Assembly: GCF_023566055.1 (NCBI RefSeq)
Contig: NZ_JALIQP010000001.1
Location: 62,001-126,000 of the forward strand
Source of the DNA: Halosolutus amylolyticus
Lineage (GTDB): Archaea > Halobacteriota > Halobacteria > Halobacteriales > Natrialbaceae
DNA length: 64,000 bases
Direction: 5' to 3'
Shown here piece by piece: positions 49,548 through 59,276 of this stretch (its first letter is position 1; each line of letters opens with the position of its first letter). Under the pieces are notes generated by a model, which did not search any database, was not told the DNA's origin, and was given only the letters and a program-made list of their open reading frames with translations. A program made the position numbers and the translations under genes.

Positions 49548-52500
49548 TTACGTGACCGATTTCGTTCAGGAGAGCGACGAACAAATCACGGAGTTGAACA
49601 ACGCCTTGCTCACGCTGGAGCGAGACCCCGACGACGACGAGGCGATGGAGAACATCTTCCGTATCGCCCACACGCTCAAGGGGAACTGCGGTGCGATGGG
49701 CCTCGAGTCGGCGAGCGATCTCGCCCACGCGATCGAAGATCTCCTCGACGCAGTCCGGGCCGGCGACCTCGACGTCACGTCGGAGTTGATGGACGTCGTC
49801 TTCGACGCCGTCGACGAACTCGAGACGATGATCGACGAGGTCGAGGCGACCGGCGAGATCGAGACCGATCCATCGGCGACGATCGAGGCCCTCCGGGGCC
49901 AACTCGGGGAGCCGTCCAGGCCACCGTCGATCGACCCGCCGAGCGAGAGCGAGATCGACGATGTCCTCTCGCGGTTCGAACCGCCGGCCGACGACGAACA
50001 CGACGCGTATCTCGCACGGCTCGCGATCACCCCGGACGACGAGATCAACAACGGCCCGCTGGTCGTCGAGGCGCTGATCGACGCGTTCGACCTGATCGGA
50101 ACCGTGCCCGGGCGAGAGCGGATCGACGCCGACGAGTACGGCGGGTGCTTCGACGCGGTCTTCGGCAGCGCCGTCGGCGAGACCGCGATCCGGTCCGGGC
50201 TGGAACCGGTCGACGAGGTCACCGACTTCGAGATCGTCGACGTGACCGATCGGTTCGACGCGATCGGCGCAGTCGGATCCGATGGTGCGACCGACGAAAC
50301 CGCGGACGGGACCGAACCCGTCGCCGACGAGGACCTCCCGGACGAACTCTCCAACGAGGAGGCCCAGGAGCTCGAGGTCGACGAACTGCTCGACGAGTTC
50401 GACGAGTTCGACGACCTGGACGAGAAAGTCGAGGAACTCGAGGACGATGACCTGGACGCGTTCGACGAGATGGGTGACGCGGGATCCTTCGACGACCTCC
50501 TCGACGAGGAGGACATCGAAGCGGAGCCCGCCACCCCGTCGGACGACGCCGGGATTCAGGACGCCGGATCGGCCGACGTCGCGGCCGGGGAAGCCGCGTC
50601 GACTGGCGACGCGCCGGCCGACGACGAGGAAGTCGACGACGCCGGTGCGGTCTTCGAGGAACTCAAAGACGAGGTCGAGATGGTCGGCTTCGACGAACTC
50701 CAGGACGAACTCGAGAAACTCGAGTTCGACGAGTTCGACGACGAAGACGAGGTCGACATGGACGAACTGCTCGGCGAGGACGTCGACCTCGACGACGACT
50801 CGTTCCTCGGAGACGAGCCCTCGGACGAGGCGATCGACGAGATGCTGGTCGACGACTCGCCAGCCGACGCGGACGACGTGCTGGTCGACGACTCGCCAGC
50901 CGACGCGGACGACGTGCTGGTCGACGACTCGCCAGCCGACGCGGACGACGTGCTGGTCGACGACTCGCCGGCCGACACCTCGGTCGATCCCGACGACGCG
51001 TTCGTCGAGGACGACTCGGCGAGCGACGCTCGCGCCGACGCGACGACCGACGAGGCGGCTTCGACCGAGTCTGGGGATAGTGCAACTGCGACGGCCGAAC
51101 CGGTCGGCGCGGTCGAGGAACCCGACGCGGACGAGGCAGTGCCGATCGACGCCGGGGAAGACGGTTCCGAGCCGATCGAGGGAACCGACGCCGGGGAAGA
51201 CGGTTCCGAGCCGGCCAGCGCCGACCAGGACGACGACCTCGCCGACGTCGTCACGGAGGAGACGATCGGCGCGAACTCCGTGACCGACGAGTCGGACGCC
51301 GACGCGTTCGGTGACGAGTCGGCGACGGCGGCGGACGACGCCGGCACGTCGCCGATCGAACCCGAGAGCGACGGTGCATCGGGTGACGCCGCGGACGACG
51401 CAGTCGAGGCGGAACCGGCAGACGAGGCGGAACCGGCAGACGAGGAAATCGACGACGTCCCTGCTGCCGACTCGGACGACGACGCCTTTGACGACACGGC
51501 GGCCGTCGCGGACGACGTCGCTGGTGCCGACTTCGACGACGACGCGGAACCCGACGACTCCGTCGGGACCGGGTTCGAGTCGGACGACCTCGCGGTCGAC
51601 GAGGCCGAATCATTCGCGGACGGGTTCGACGATCAGTTCGAAGACGAGGACACGTTCGACGCTGACGTGATCGAGGACGATGGGTTCGAGGACGACGCGT
51701 TCGACGACGATGATGGGTTCGAGGACGACGCGTTCGACGACGATCCGTTCGACGGTGTGCTCGACGACGATGGGTTCGAGGACGATGCGATCGCGGGTGG
51801 CGAGTTCGACACCCCGGACACAGAGTTCGACGCGTCGGACGACCCCGTCGACTCCTTCGGAGACGACGCGGTCGACACGACCGACGAGGACGACGTCGTC
51901 CGGGTGGTCGACGAACCGGAGTTCGAGATTCCGGACGTTACGATCCCGGAGCAATCCGATCGGCCGGACGCCGAGCAACAGACCGACGAAATCCAGTCGG
52001 TCCGCGTCGACGTCGAACAGATCGACTCGTTGCTGACCCTGGTCGAGGGACTGGTTACGAGTCGCGTTCGTCTCCGGCACGCGATCGAGACCGGGCAGGA
52101 CTTGCAGGCGATCGCGACCGAACTCGACGACCTGGAGGACCTGACGACGGACCTCCAGGAGACGGTGATGGACGTCCGTCTCGTGCCGCTCGAGACGGTC
52201 GCGAACCGCCTGCCACGCGTGGTGCGTGACATCGCGCGCGAACAGGACAAGGAGGTCGCGTTCGAGATGACCGGGGAGAGCGTCGAACTCGATCGGAGCA
52301 TCCTCGATCGGATCGGCGACCCGCTCATCCACCTGGTTCGCAACGCGGTCGACCACGGGATCGAGCCGCCCGAAGAACGGGCGGCCGCCGACAAGCCCCG
52401 GGAGGGGACCGTGGCCGTGACCGCCGATCGATCGCGCGACCGGGTCCGGATCACGGTCTCCGACGACGGGAGCGGCCTCGATCCGGATCGCCTGCGATCC

Positions 52501-53124
52501 GAGGCCGTGGATGCCGACATCCTCACCGAGGACGAGGTGGCCGACCTGCCGGACGACGAGGCGTACGACCTCATCTTCCACCCCGGTCTCTCGACGGCCG
52601 ACGAGGTGACCGACGTCAGCGGCCGCGGCGTCGGGATGGACGTCGTCAAACGGACGATCAAGGACCTGGACGGCTCCGTCGAGATCGACAGCGAGGCCGG
52701 TGCCGGAACGACGGTGACGATGACGTTGCCGGTGTCGGTCGCGATCGACGACATCCTGTTCGTCGAGTGTGGCGGCGAGGAGTTCGGCGTCCCGACCAAG
52801 GCGGTCGCCGACATCGAGGACGCGTCCGTGGTCGAGGCCCGGGACGGCGAGCCCGTTCTCTCCGACGAGGAGGGAGAGTGGTCGGTCGTCCAGCTCGACG
52901 AGGTGCTCGACACGCCACGAGCCGGCGCCAACGGTAACGGGATGATCGTTCGCATCCGCGACGAGGTCAGGCCGATCGCGCTTCGATGCGATCACGTGCA
53001 CGGCCAGCAGGAGGTCGTCGTCAAGCCCTTCGAAGGCTTCATGCGTGGCATCCCCGGACTCAGTGGGGCAACGGTTCGGGGTCGGGGAGAGGTAGTCAAC
53101 ATCCTGGACGTGACGACACTATGA
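49540..53124 (+). CDS. cheA: Chemotaxis histidine kinase CheA with a giant acidic linker
   Basis: A 1194-residue CheA, nearly twice the usual 600-700. Domains in order: P1 Hpt with phospho-acceptor His44 in RIAHTLKGNCG; a P2-like region (about 145-245); an acidic, repetitive linker of about 570 residues (249-815); P3 dimerization; P4 ATPase with HLVRNAVDHGIEPPEER near 930; and P5 CheW-like at the C-terminus. It phosphorylates CheY and CheB. The linker holds three perfect 36-bp repeats plus a partial one, and further shorter duplications. The start ATG overlaps the cheB stop. A micro-ORF follows with an ATGA overlap. Confidence 0.94.
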   Translation: MTDYVTDFVQESDEQITELNNALLTLERDPDDDEAMENIFRIAHTLKGNCGAMGLESASDLAHAIEDLLDAVRAGDLDVTSELMDVVFDAVDELETMIDEVEATGEIETDPSATIEALRGQLGEPSRPPSIDPPSESEIDDVLSRFEPPADDEHDAYLARLAITPDDEINNGPLVVEALIDAFDLIGTVPGRERIDADEYGGCFDAVFGSAVGETAIRSGLEPVDEVTDFEIVDVTDRFDAIGAVGSDGATDETADGTEPVADEDLPDELSNEEAQELEVDELLDEFDEFDDLDEKVEELEDDDLDAFDEMGDAGSFDDLLDEEDIEAEPATPSDDAGIQDAGSADVAAGEAASTGDAPADDEEVDDAGAVFEELKDEVEMVGFDELQDELEKLEFDEFDDEDEVDMDELLGEDVDLDDDSFLGDEPSDEAIDEMLVDDSPADADDVLVDDSPADADDVLVDDSPADADDVLVDDSPADTSVDPDDAFVEDDSASDARADATTDEAASTESGDSATATAEPVGAVEEPDADEAVPIDAGEDGSEPIEGTDAGEDGSEPASADQDDDLADVVTEETIGANSVTDESDADAFGDESATAADDAGTSPIEPESDGASGDAADDAVEAEPADEAEPADEEIDDVPAADSDDDAFDDTAAVADDVAGADFDDDAEPDDSVGTGFESDDLAVDEAESFADGFDDQFEDEDTFDADVIEDDGFEDDAFDDDDGFEDDAFDDDPFDGVLDDDGFEDDAIAGGEFDTPDTEFDASDDPVDSFGDDAVDTTDEDDVVRVVDEPEFEIPDVTIPEQSDRPDAEQQTDEIQSVRVDVEQIDSLLTLVEGLVTSRVRLRHAIETGQDLQAIATELDDLEDLTTDLQETVMDVRLVPLETVANRLPRVVRDIAREQDKEVAFEMTGESVELDRSILDRIGDPLIHLVRNAVDHGIEPPEERAAADKPREGTVAVTADRSRDRVRITVSDDGSGLDPDRLRSEAVDADILTEDEVADLPDDEAYDLIFHPGLSTADEVTDVSGRGVGMDVVKRTIKDLDGSVEIDSEAGAGTTVTMTLPVSVAIDDILFVECGGEEFGVPTKAVADIEDASVVEARDGEPVLSDEEGEWSVVQLDEVLDTPRAGANGNGMIVRIRDEVRPIALRCDHVHGQQEVVVKPFEGFMRGIPGLSGATVRGRGEVVNILDVTTL
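50845..50976 (+). repeat. 36-bp tandem repeat in the cheA linker
   Basis: Three perfect copies and a partial fourth of a 36-bp unit encode LVDDSPADADDV. The units are identical at the DNA level, so copy number probably varies between strains by slippage, and always in frame. Confidence 0.9.
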
Positions 53125-53156
53125 ACGAACACGAACACCTACAGAGGAACCTATGA
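53121..53156 (+). CDS. 11-residue micro-ORF between cheA and cheC
   Basis: The peptide is MNEHEHLQRNL. Its ATG overlaps the cheA stop (ATGA) and its TGA overlaps the cheC ATG (ATGA), so it exactly bridges the 28-base gap. A ribosome finishing cheA could re-start here and again at cheC. It is more likely a coupling device than a functional peptide; chance is possible at this length. Confidence 0.3.
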   Translation: MNEHEHLQRNL

Positions 53157-53758
53157 CGATGAAAGTCGACATTCGGAAGCTGAGTTTCATCAACGAAATG
53201 GCAAAGGTCGGCACGAACGGCGTCGCCGACAACATGAGCAAACTGACGGGCGAGGACGCCCAGATGGAGGTCACGAAGACGAACTTCATCGACGTCGACG
53301 ACATCGAGAGTCAACTCGAGCCCGGGAAACGGGTCGGCGTCCGCGTCCGGCTCCTCGATCCCCCGCACGGACACATCCTGATCCTGTTCCCGGAGGCGAG
53401 CGCGAAGAAGATCACGGCGATCATGCTTCGCGACGTCGTCGACGACATGTCCGACGTCTCCGGCAAGATGGCCAGAAGCGCCGTCGAGGAGATGGGGAAC
53501 ATGATGGCGAGTGGCTTCATCGACGGCTGGGCCGACGTGCTCGGGCGTGCGATCGATATCGCGGCGCCACAGCTGGTGTACGCGCCGGCAGGCGACATCG
53601 TCACCCGGACGGCAAGCCTCGGCGGCGACGACCTCGCGCTGTTCTTCGACTCCGATCTGACCGTGCCGAGCTACCAGATCGAGGCGGAGATCTACGCGTT
53701 CCCGGACCTCGCAGAGTTCGTCGAGATGGTCAACGGAATCGAAGTCCAGCCCGCATGA
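53153..53758 (+). CDS. cheC: CheC-type phosphatase, single domain
   Basis: A 201-residue CheC-family protein. CheC proteins dephosphorylate CheY-P and bind CheD. The family site E-x2-N is kept as VEEMGNMMASGFIDGWADVL (near residue 116). The N-terminal helix (SFINEMAKVGTNGVADNM) lacks the usual first E-x2-N arrangement, leaving one canonical site. It starts at the first of two ATGs three bases apart, the second, MKVDIRK, being equally possible. It overlaps the next CheC gene by four bases. Confidence 0.9.
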   Translation: MTMKVDIRKLSFINEMAKVGTNGVADNMSKLTGEDAQMEVTKTNFIDVDDIESQLEPGKRVGVRVRLLDPPHGHILILFPEASAKKITAIMLRDVVDDMSDVSGKMARSAVEEMGNMMASGFIDGWADVLGRAIDIAAPQLVYAPAGDIVTRTASLGGDDLALFFDSDLTVPSYQIEAEIYAFPDLAEFVEMVNGIEVQPA

Positions 53759-54990
53759 AACTCGACGTCAACGCGCTCGGAACGTTCTATCGCATGGCTC
53801 GCGAGGGCGCGGGCCTCGCTGCCGGCCGGCTGACACACATGACCGACGTCGAGACGCAGGTCGGGGTCACGAAACTCAACTTCATGCGTGGACGGGAGAT
53901 CCGCCGTGACTTCGACGACTCGAGCGAGAAGGTCGGCATTCGCGTCAAACTCACGGGGGCCATCGAGGGCTACTCGGTGGTGATCTTCGAACGCGAGAAC
54001 GCCCTCCGACTCGTCGAAACCCTCCTCTCGGAGGCCGACGGCGAGGAGTTCGACGAGATGACCCGGAGCGCCGCCACCGAGGTCGGCCACATCATGAACA
54101 GCGGGTTCATCGACGGCTGGGCCGACGTCCTGGAGGCCGTGATCGACGTCTCGACCCCCGAGTTCGTCGAGGGCCAGTCGGCGGACGCGTTCTTCGGCGA
54201 CATCGCGGAAGCACCCGACGACGACGACCTCGCCCTGCTCTTCCAGAGCCGGATCGAGACGGTCGGCACCGAGGTCGGGTTCAGCCACTATCTCTTCCCG
54301 AAGCGGGAGTCGATGTCCCAGCTCCTGGACCAGCTCCGGACGAGCGACGGGATCGAGTACGACAAACTCGACGGCTTCGATCGGATGGCCGAACGCGGTG
54401 CCGAGGAGGTGGCCAAGACGGCGACGACCCTGACCGGGATCGACACCAGCGTCGAGATCCGCCGGTTGAACTTCGTCTCGCTCGAGGCGATTCCCGAGCA
54501 GGTCGCAGACGAGACACTCGTCGGCGTCGCCTTCGAGTTCGACGGGATGCCGAGCGGCTATCTCCTCTTCCTGTTCGACGAGGAGTCGGCCCACGAAATC
54601 GTCGACGCGATGGTCCCGGCGGAGATCGAGGAGGACGGCTTCGGCGAGATGGGCACCAGCGCGATCACGGAACTGGGCAACATCATGGCCAGTGGCTTTC
54701 TCGACGGCTGGGCGAACGTGCTCGACACGACGATCGACCACTCGACGCCGGAGTTCATCCACGACATCGGCGCGGCGGCGGTCGATCCCGTCATCATCCA
54801 GCTCGGGGAGAACCAGGACTTCGCGTTCGTCTTCGACACCGTCGTCGTCGCGGACGGTCGTGAGTTCGACTGCGAGGTGTACGCCATCCCCGACGAAGAC
54901 GACCTCGAACGGGCACTGAACGATCTCGACGTCGATCGGATCGAGGAGGCACCGACAACTGCGGAGTTCCAGGAAGTCGATAACGCATGA
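53755..54990 (+). CDS. cheC: CheC-type protein with two tandem domains
   Basis: A 411-residue protein with two CheC domains in tandem. In the first, the site reads ATEVGHIMNSGFIDGWADVL: the usual Asn of E-x2-N is His. In the second, the site ITELGNIMASGFLDGWANVL is intact. The first domain may therefore be a binding rather than catalytic unit. The first domain's end and the second's start are joined by a short linker near 170-195. It probably removes phosphate from CheY and works with CheD. It overlaps cheD by four bases. Confidence 0.9.
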   Translation: MKLDVNALGTFYRMAREGAGLAAGRLTHMTDVETQVGVTKLNFMRGREIRRDFDDSSEKVGIRVKLTGAIEGYSVVIFERENALRLVETLLSEADGEEFDEMTRSAATEVGHIMNSGFIDGWADVLEAVIDVSTPEFVEGQSADAFFGDIAEAPDDDDLALLFQSRIETVGTEVGFSHYLFPKRESMSQLLDQLRTSDGIEYDKLDGFDRMAERGAEEVAKTATTLTGIDTSVEIRRLNFVSLEAIPEQVADETLVGVAFEFDGMPSGYLLFLFDEESAHEIVDAMVPAEIEEDGFGEMGTSAITELGNIMASGFLDGWANVLDTTIDHSTPEFIHDIGAAAVDPVIIQLGENQDFAFVFDTVVVADGREFDCEVYAIPDEDDLERALNDLDVDRIEEAPTTAEFQEVDNA

Positions 54991-55505
54991 AGACGTACGG
55001 CACAGAACCAGGCGAACCGACGCCGGTCCAGGTTGGCATCTCCGAACTGGCGGTCAGCGAGGGCGACGACACGCTCAAGTCCTACGGACTCGGGTCGTGT
55101 CTCGCGATCGCGCTGTACGACGAAGACTCCGCGATCGGCGGCCTCGCACACACCATGTTACCCGACGGCGACAAGGCCGAAAACAGCGACGTCAAACCCG
55201 GAAAGTACGCGGATACGGCGATCCGCGCGCTCCTGCGCCGGATGGTCGAGCAGGGGGCCAGCTACACGACCGTCGAAGCCAAGATCGCGGGCGGCAGCGA
55301 CATGTTCGAGTTCGAGAGCTTCGGTGACGGCGTCGGCCAGCGAAACATCGCCGCCGCGAAGGAGGAACTCGAGAAACTCGGGGTCCCGCTCGTCGCGGAG
55401 GACGTCGGCGGTGAACACGGCCGCACCGTCGAGTTCACGCCTGGATCGGGCACGCTCGTCGTGAAGACCTCCGCCGACGACGTGAACGGAGTGACGGAAC
55501 TGTGA
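54987..55505 (+). CDS. cheD: Chemotaxis receptor deamidase CheD
   Basis: A 172-residue CheD. The catalytic Cys38 lies in YGLGSCLAIALYD and His55 in GGLAHTMLPD; a conserved Gly-rich AKIAGGSDMF block follows. CheD deamidates glutamines in transducers and pairs with CheC. It overlaps the double-domain CheC gene and cheR by four bases each, so these three should be made in fixed ratio. Confidence 0.95.
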   Translation: MKTYGTEPGEPTPVQVGISELAVSEGDDTLKSYGLGSCLAIALYDEDSAIGGLAHTMLPDGDKAENSDVKPGKYADTAIRALLRRMVEQGASYTTVEAKIAGGSDMFEFESFGDGVGQRNIAAAKEELEKLGVPLVAEDVGGEHGRTVEFTPGSGTLVVKTSADDVNGVTEL

Positions 55506-56368
55506 GCGACGATCGCGACGCGAGCTTTACCGCCCTGCTCGAGTACGTGGAGGACGAACTGGCGTTCGCGACGAGCCACTACAACGATAGCTACCTGGAT
55601 CGACGCATCTCCTCCCGGATGCGTCGGACACAGACCGATACGTACGACGAGTACTTCGACCTGTTGTGCGAGGACGCCGACGAGCAGGAGGCGTTGCTCG
55701 ATTCGATGAGCATCAACGTCACCGGCTTCTTTCGCAACCCCGACGTCTGGGCCGGCATCCGCGAGGTGCTCCGATCGCTGTCGGCGGCCACCGACACCGT
55801 CCGCATCTGGAGTGCCGCCTGCGCGGACGGTCGGGAACCGTACTCGCTGTCGATGCTCGCCCACGCCGATCCCGGAATCGACGAGGCCGGTGTGACCATC
55901 CTCGGGACCGACATCAGTACGCCGGCACTCGAGACGGCCCGATCGGGCGTCTACGAAGAGTCCCGGACCGTCGACCTGGACGATCAACTCGACTTTCTCG
56001 ACGACTACCGCGAGTACGTCGACGTCGACGGCAGACGGTACGAAATCGGAACCGAGGTGAAGCAAAACGTCAGGCTCGAACGCCACGACCTGATCAACGA
56101 CGAGCCAAAGTCAGGGTTCGACCTCGTCGTCTGTCGGAACCTGTTCATATACATCGACAACGCGTACAAAGAGCCCATGCTCCGGACGATTTCGCGGTCC
56201 CTCCGTCCGGAAGGGTACCTCGTCATCGGCAAGGCGGAGACGATTCCACCGAACCTCAAGTCGGCCTTTTCCGTCCGCGACGCCCGGCTTCGCATCTACC
56301 AGCGCGAATCTGCCGACGCCGAGGGCGAAGCCAGCACGGGCCGTGTAGACACCAGTTCCGGCTTCTGA
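55502..56368 (+). CDS. cheR: Chemotaxis methyltransferase CheR
   Basis: A 288-residue SAM-dependent methyltransferase that methylates transducer glutamates. The N-terminal helical domain ends before INVTGFFRNPDVW, and the SAM-binding segment reads RIWSAACADGREPYSLSML; the DLVVCRNLFIYIDN block is also typical. It starts at GTG, with a GTGA overlap with the cheD stop. It is the last gene of the operon and converges on a transducer gene. A short acidic tail is present. Confidence 0.94.
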   Translation: MSDDRDASFTALLEYVEDELAFATSHYNDSYLDRRISSRMRRTQTDTYDEYFDLLCEDADEQEALLDSMSINVTGFFRNPDVWAGIREVLRSLSAATDTVRIWSAACADGREPYSLSMLAHADPGIDEAGVTILGTDISTPALETARSGVYEESRTVDLDDQLDFLDDYREYVDVDGRRYEIGTEVKQNVRLERHDLINDEPKSGFDLVVCRNLFIYIDNAYKEPMLRTISRSLRPEGYLVIGKAETIPPNLKSAFSVRDARLRIYQRESADAEGEASTGRVDTSSGF

Positions 56369-56450
56369 TACGCGTTCTTCCGCAACCCGCAACCCGATCG
56401 TCGATAGCGCCGCGCCAGTCCGTGTGCCTGCCACTCGAGACGTCGCCCCG

Positions 56451-56481
56451 CCGATCGACACTCTCTTCGCCGGTCGATCGG
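56451..56481. terminator. Hairpin between cheR and the transducer gene
   Basis: CCGATCGAC pairs with GTCGATCGG (9 bp perfect, 13-nt loop) midway between two convergent stops. A minus-strand T-run (TTTTTT, 56526-56531) lies nearer the transducer gene. Either or both could terminate the converging transcripts. Confidence 0.45.
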
Positions 56482-56571
56482 ACAGAACTGGACGCTCAGC
56501 CACGACTGACGTCGAATCGATCGAGCAAAAAATGCCGACGTGAGGCGGCTGGACGGTCCGTTGCCGGCCGA

Positions 56572-59142
56572 CTACTGGTCGCCCTCGGTGTTCCCGAAGG
56601 AGAAGACCTCGTCCGCATCGAGCGACTCGTCGGAGCGATCGTCGTCGGCTCCGGCGTCGGTCGAGTCGGCGTCCGTGGCGTCGTGGATCTCGACCGCGTC
56701 GTCGGCCGTAGAGTCGCCGCCACTGCCGAGCGGGAGTGCGTCCCCGGATTCCGATCCGATCGGCGTCGAGTCGTCCGCAGCGATCGCGTCTCCGTCCGGA
56801 GCGGCGGCCACGTCCGGGTCGGTGTCCGTGTCGAACCGGTCCAGCGCCTCCGAGAGGTGTGCGGCCTGGCTCGCGAGAGCGCTCGCACTCTCGGACACCT
56901 CGGTGAGTGCGGTCGTCTGCTCTTCGGCTGCGGCGGCCACGTTGTCGGTTTCGGTGGTCGTCTCCGCCGAGATCGTCGCGACCTCGTCGACCATGGCCAC
57001 GACTTCCTGGGTCGATGCGGCCTGTTCTTCCGTCGCGGCCGAGATCTCCTGTACGCCGTTGTTGGTCTCCTCGGCGTAGTCGGCGATCTCTTCGAGCGCG
57101 TCCGCGGCTTCCTCGACAGAGTCCGTGTGTTCGGCAACGTGTGAACTCGTCTGCTGGACTTCCTCTGCGGTCCGCTCGGTCTGTTCCTGGATGCGCTCGA
57201 GGCGAGCCTCGATGTTCTCTGCCGCCTCTTTGGTCTCCGTGGCGAGATCCTTGACCTCGTCGGCGACAACCGAGAAGCCCTCCCCGGAGTTCGACGAGCG
57301 CGAGGCTTCGATGTTGGCGTTCAGCGCCAGCATGTTCGTCTGCTCGGCCACTTCGGAGATGAACTCGATCAGTTCGTCGATCTGGGCCATCTCCGCCTCG
57401 AGCCGTTCGATCTCCTCGACGGCCTGCTCTGACTCGGCTTCGATCTCGTTCATTCCCTGGATCGCCTCCCGGGCGGCCTGCTGGCCACGGCGGCCGGTCG
57501 TCGCCGTCCGCTCGGCGATATCGGCGACCTGGTTCGAGGAGGCGGCGATCTGTTCGATCGTCGTCGAGAGCCCGTTCATCTCGTGGGTGACCGACTGGAG
57601 GGACTCGTTCTGCCGATCGGCGCCGTCGGCGATCTCCTGGACGGATTCGGTGACCTGTTCCGAGGCCGACCGGACCTCCTCGCTCGAGGCCGTCACCTGC
57701 TCGGAAGCCGTCGCGACGTCGTTGGCGAACGCCTTGAGTTCCCCCGTCGTTCGTTCGATCTCGGCGATCATCTCGTTGAACTCGCGGGCGATGTCCTCCA
57801 TCGCCTCGCTCTCGCTCTCTGGATCCAGCCGGGCGGTGAGGTCGCCGTCGGCACACTCGCGCATGACGTCGCTGTACGCGTCGGCTTTCGCCTCGAGGTG
57901 CTGGTTGATCCGTTCGGTCTCGGCGCGGGCCCGTTCGGCCTCCTCGCGGGCCTCGTGGGCCGTCTGGATCTTGTCCTGCAGCGAATCCCGCATGCTGGCG
58001 AAGCCGGCATAGAGCCGACCGATACTGTCGATGCGGTGTGTCCGGAAGTCGACGTCGAGGTCTCCCTCTTCCATCCGCTCGGCCTTCGAGGTCAGCCGAT
58101 CGATCGACCGGGACGTGTTCCGCCCCATCACGCCGCCGACCAGCATGACGAGGAGGATGCCGGCGATCGAGGCGTAGATGCCGTAGGTCGTCACGTCGTT
58201 GACGATCCCGTAGGCGTCGGCCTGGGAGGTGTGGATCACGACGTAAAAGTTGCTGTCCTCCGTGACCTGTGCGGTCGTCGCGAGGAACTCGTCCTCGTGG
58301 CGGTCCGACTCGATCGACTGGGTCAGCGGCTCCCCCGGCGGTCCCATCTCGTACAGCGTCGGCTCGAGCGTAACCTCGTCGAAGTCGATGGCGTCGTTCT
58401 CGTAGTTCTCGAAGAACGCCTCGCCGGAGGTGTCCATGACGACGACGTCTTCCTCTCGGGCCACCGGTTCGTCCTCGGCGGCGAGGTCCTCGTTGAGCAC
58501 GTCGCTCGCGTCCCCGGTGTAGACCGTGTACGTGGCACTCCCTTCGCCAGTGATCATCTCGTCGACGTAGTCGTAGACGTCGATCACGACGACGGCAACC
58601 TCTTCTCGATCCTCGCCGACGTACCCTGCGTAGAACAACACTGCCGTCTCGCCATCGTGAGCCGTCCCGATCAGTGGCTCGCTGTCGAGTCCGCCGCGTT
58701 CCTCCTCGACCGCCTCGACGTCGAGCGCGGCCCACGTCTCGTTCGCTTCGAAGATCGTCGCGCCGTCGAGTTCCTCGTTGGTACTGTGAGCGATGAGACC
58801 GGTCGTCGTATTGACGTGGTGAATGTCGTAGATGCCGTCCTCGGCCTCCTTCTCGGACTCGAGGTACGCTCCCACGTCGTCCGCGCTCGCGATTCCGCTG
58901 GCGACGTCGCTCGCGAGGAATTCGTTGCGCTCACTCCACTGTTCGATGTTCTTTGCTTCCTGTGCCGCGAGTCGTTCCTGATCGTCGTGGACCTGTCCCT
59001 GGACCTCTCCTGCGACCAGTTCCGTTCCCCCGTACCCGATCGCCCCCACGGATAGGCCCAGAAGAAGCAACACCAGCGCAAACTTGAGTGCGTAGCTTCT
59101 CCTGATGAAATCAGGTATGATACTTCGTACCGGGCCAGACAT
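56572..59142 (-). CDS. Methyl-accepting chemotaxis transducer
   Basis: An 856-residue transducer. It has a membrane helix near residues 18-40, an extracellular Cache-like sensor (about 45-315), a second helix (about 315-340, [19 protein letters not shown]), HAMP segments, and the long cytoplasmic coiled coil. The tip, [17 protein letters not shown], near 600-620, is the CheA/CheW contact. Candidate methylation sites flank it. The last 90 residues are an acidic tail. The ligand is unknown; being adjacent to the che operon suggests a primary transducer. The start is supported by a TATA-like element about 30 nt upstream. Confidence 0.93.
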   Translation of the reverse strand: MSGPVRSIIPDFIRRSYALKFALVLLLLGLSVGAIGYGGTELVAGEVQGQVHDDQERLAAQEAKNIEQWSERNEFLASDVASGIASADDVGAYLESEKEAEDGIYDIHHVNTTTGLIAHSTNEELDGATIFEANETWAALDVEAVEEERGGLDSEPLIGTAHDGETAVLFYAGYVGEDREEVAVVVIDVYDYVDEMITGEGSATYTVYTGDASDVLNEDLAAEDEPVAREEDVVVMDTSGEAFFENYENDAIDFDEVTLEPTLYEMGPPGEPLTQSIESDRHEDEFLATTAQVTEDSNFYVVIHTSQADAYGIVNDVTTYGIYASIAGILLVMLVGGVMGRNTSRSIDRLTSKAERMEEGDLDVDFRTHRIDSIGRLYAGFASMRDSLQDKIQTAHEAREEAERARAETERINQHLEAKADAYSDVMRECADGDLTARLDPESESEAMEDIAREFNEMIAEIERTTGELKAFANDVATASEQVTASSEEVRSASEQVTESVQEIADGADRQNESLQSVTHEMNGLSTTIEQIAASSNQVADIAERTATTGRRGQQAAREAIQGMNEIEAESEQAVEEIERLEAEMAQIDELIEFISEVAEQTNMLALNANIEASRSSNSGEGFSVVADEVKDLATETKEAAENIEARLERIQEQTERTAEEVQQTSSHVAEHTDSVEEAADALEEIADYAEETNNGVQEISAATEEQAASTQEVVAMVDEVATISAETTTETDNVAAAAEEQTTALTEVSESASALASQAAHLSEALDRFDTDTDPDVAAAPDGDAIAADDSTPIGSESGDALPLGSGGDSTADDAVEIHDATDADSTDAGADDDRSDESLDADEVFSFGNTEGDQ

Positions 59143-59169
59143 ACGATACCGTAAACCTCTCGAAAAACA

Positions 59170-59176
59170 ATAAATC
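59170..59176 (-). promoter_or_regulatory. TATA-like element of the transducer gene
   Basis: On the minus strand this reads TTTATTG, 28-34 nt before the ATG, consistent with a leaderless transcript. TTATCATTGGTGA, resembling part of the inverted repeat upstream of cheY, lies about 13-25 nt further upstream. Confidence 0.45.
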
Positions 59177-59276
59177 CTCTGGCACGATTATCATTGGTGA
59201 GAACTATTCACGAATTTCAACGTGTATTGATAGATAACCGGACCTTACATGAAGGTGCCTCGAGTAGCTCCGTTGA

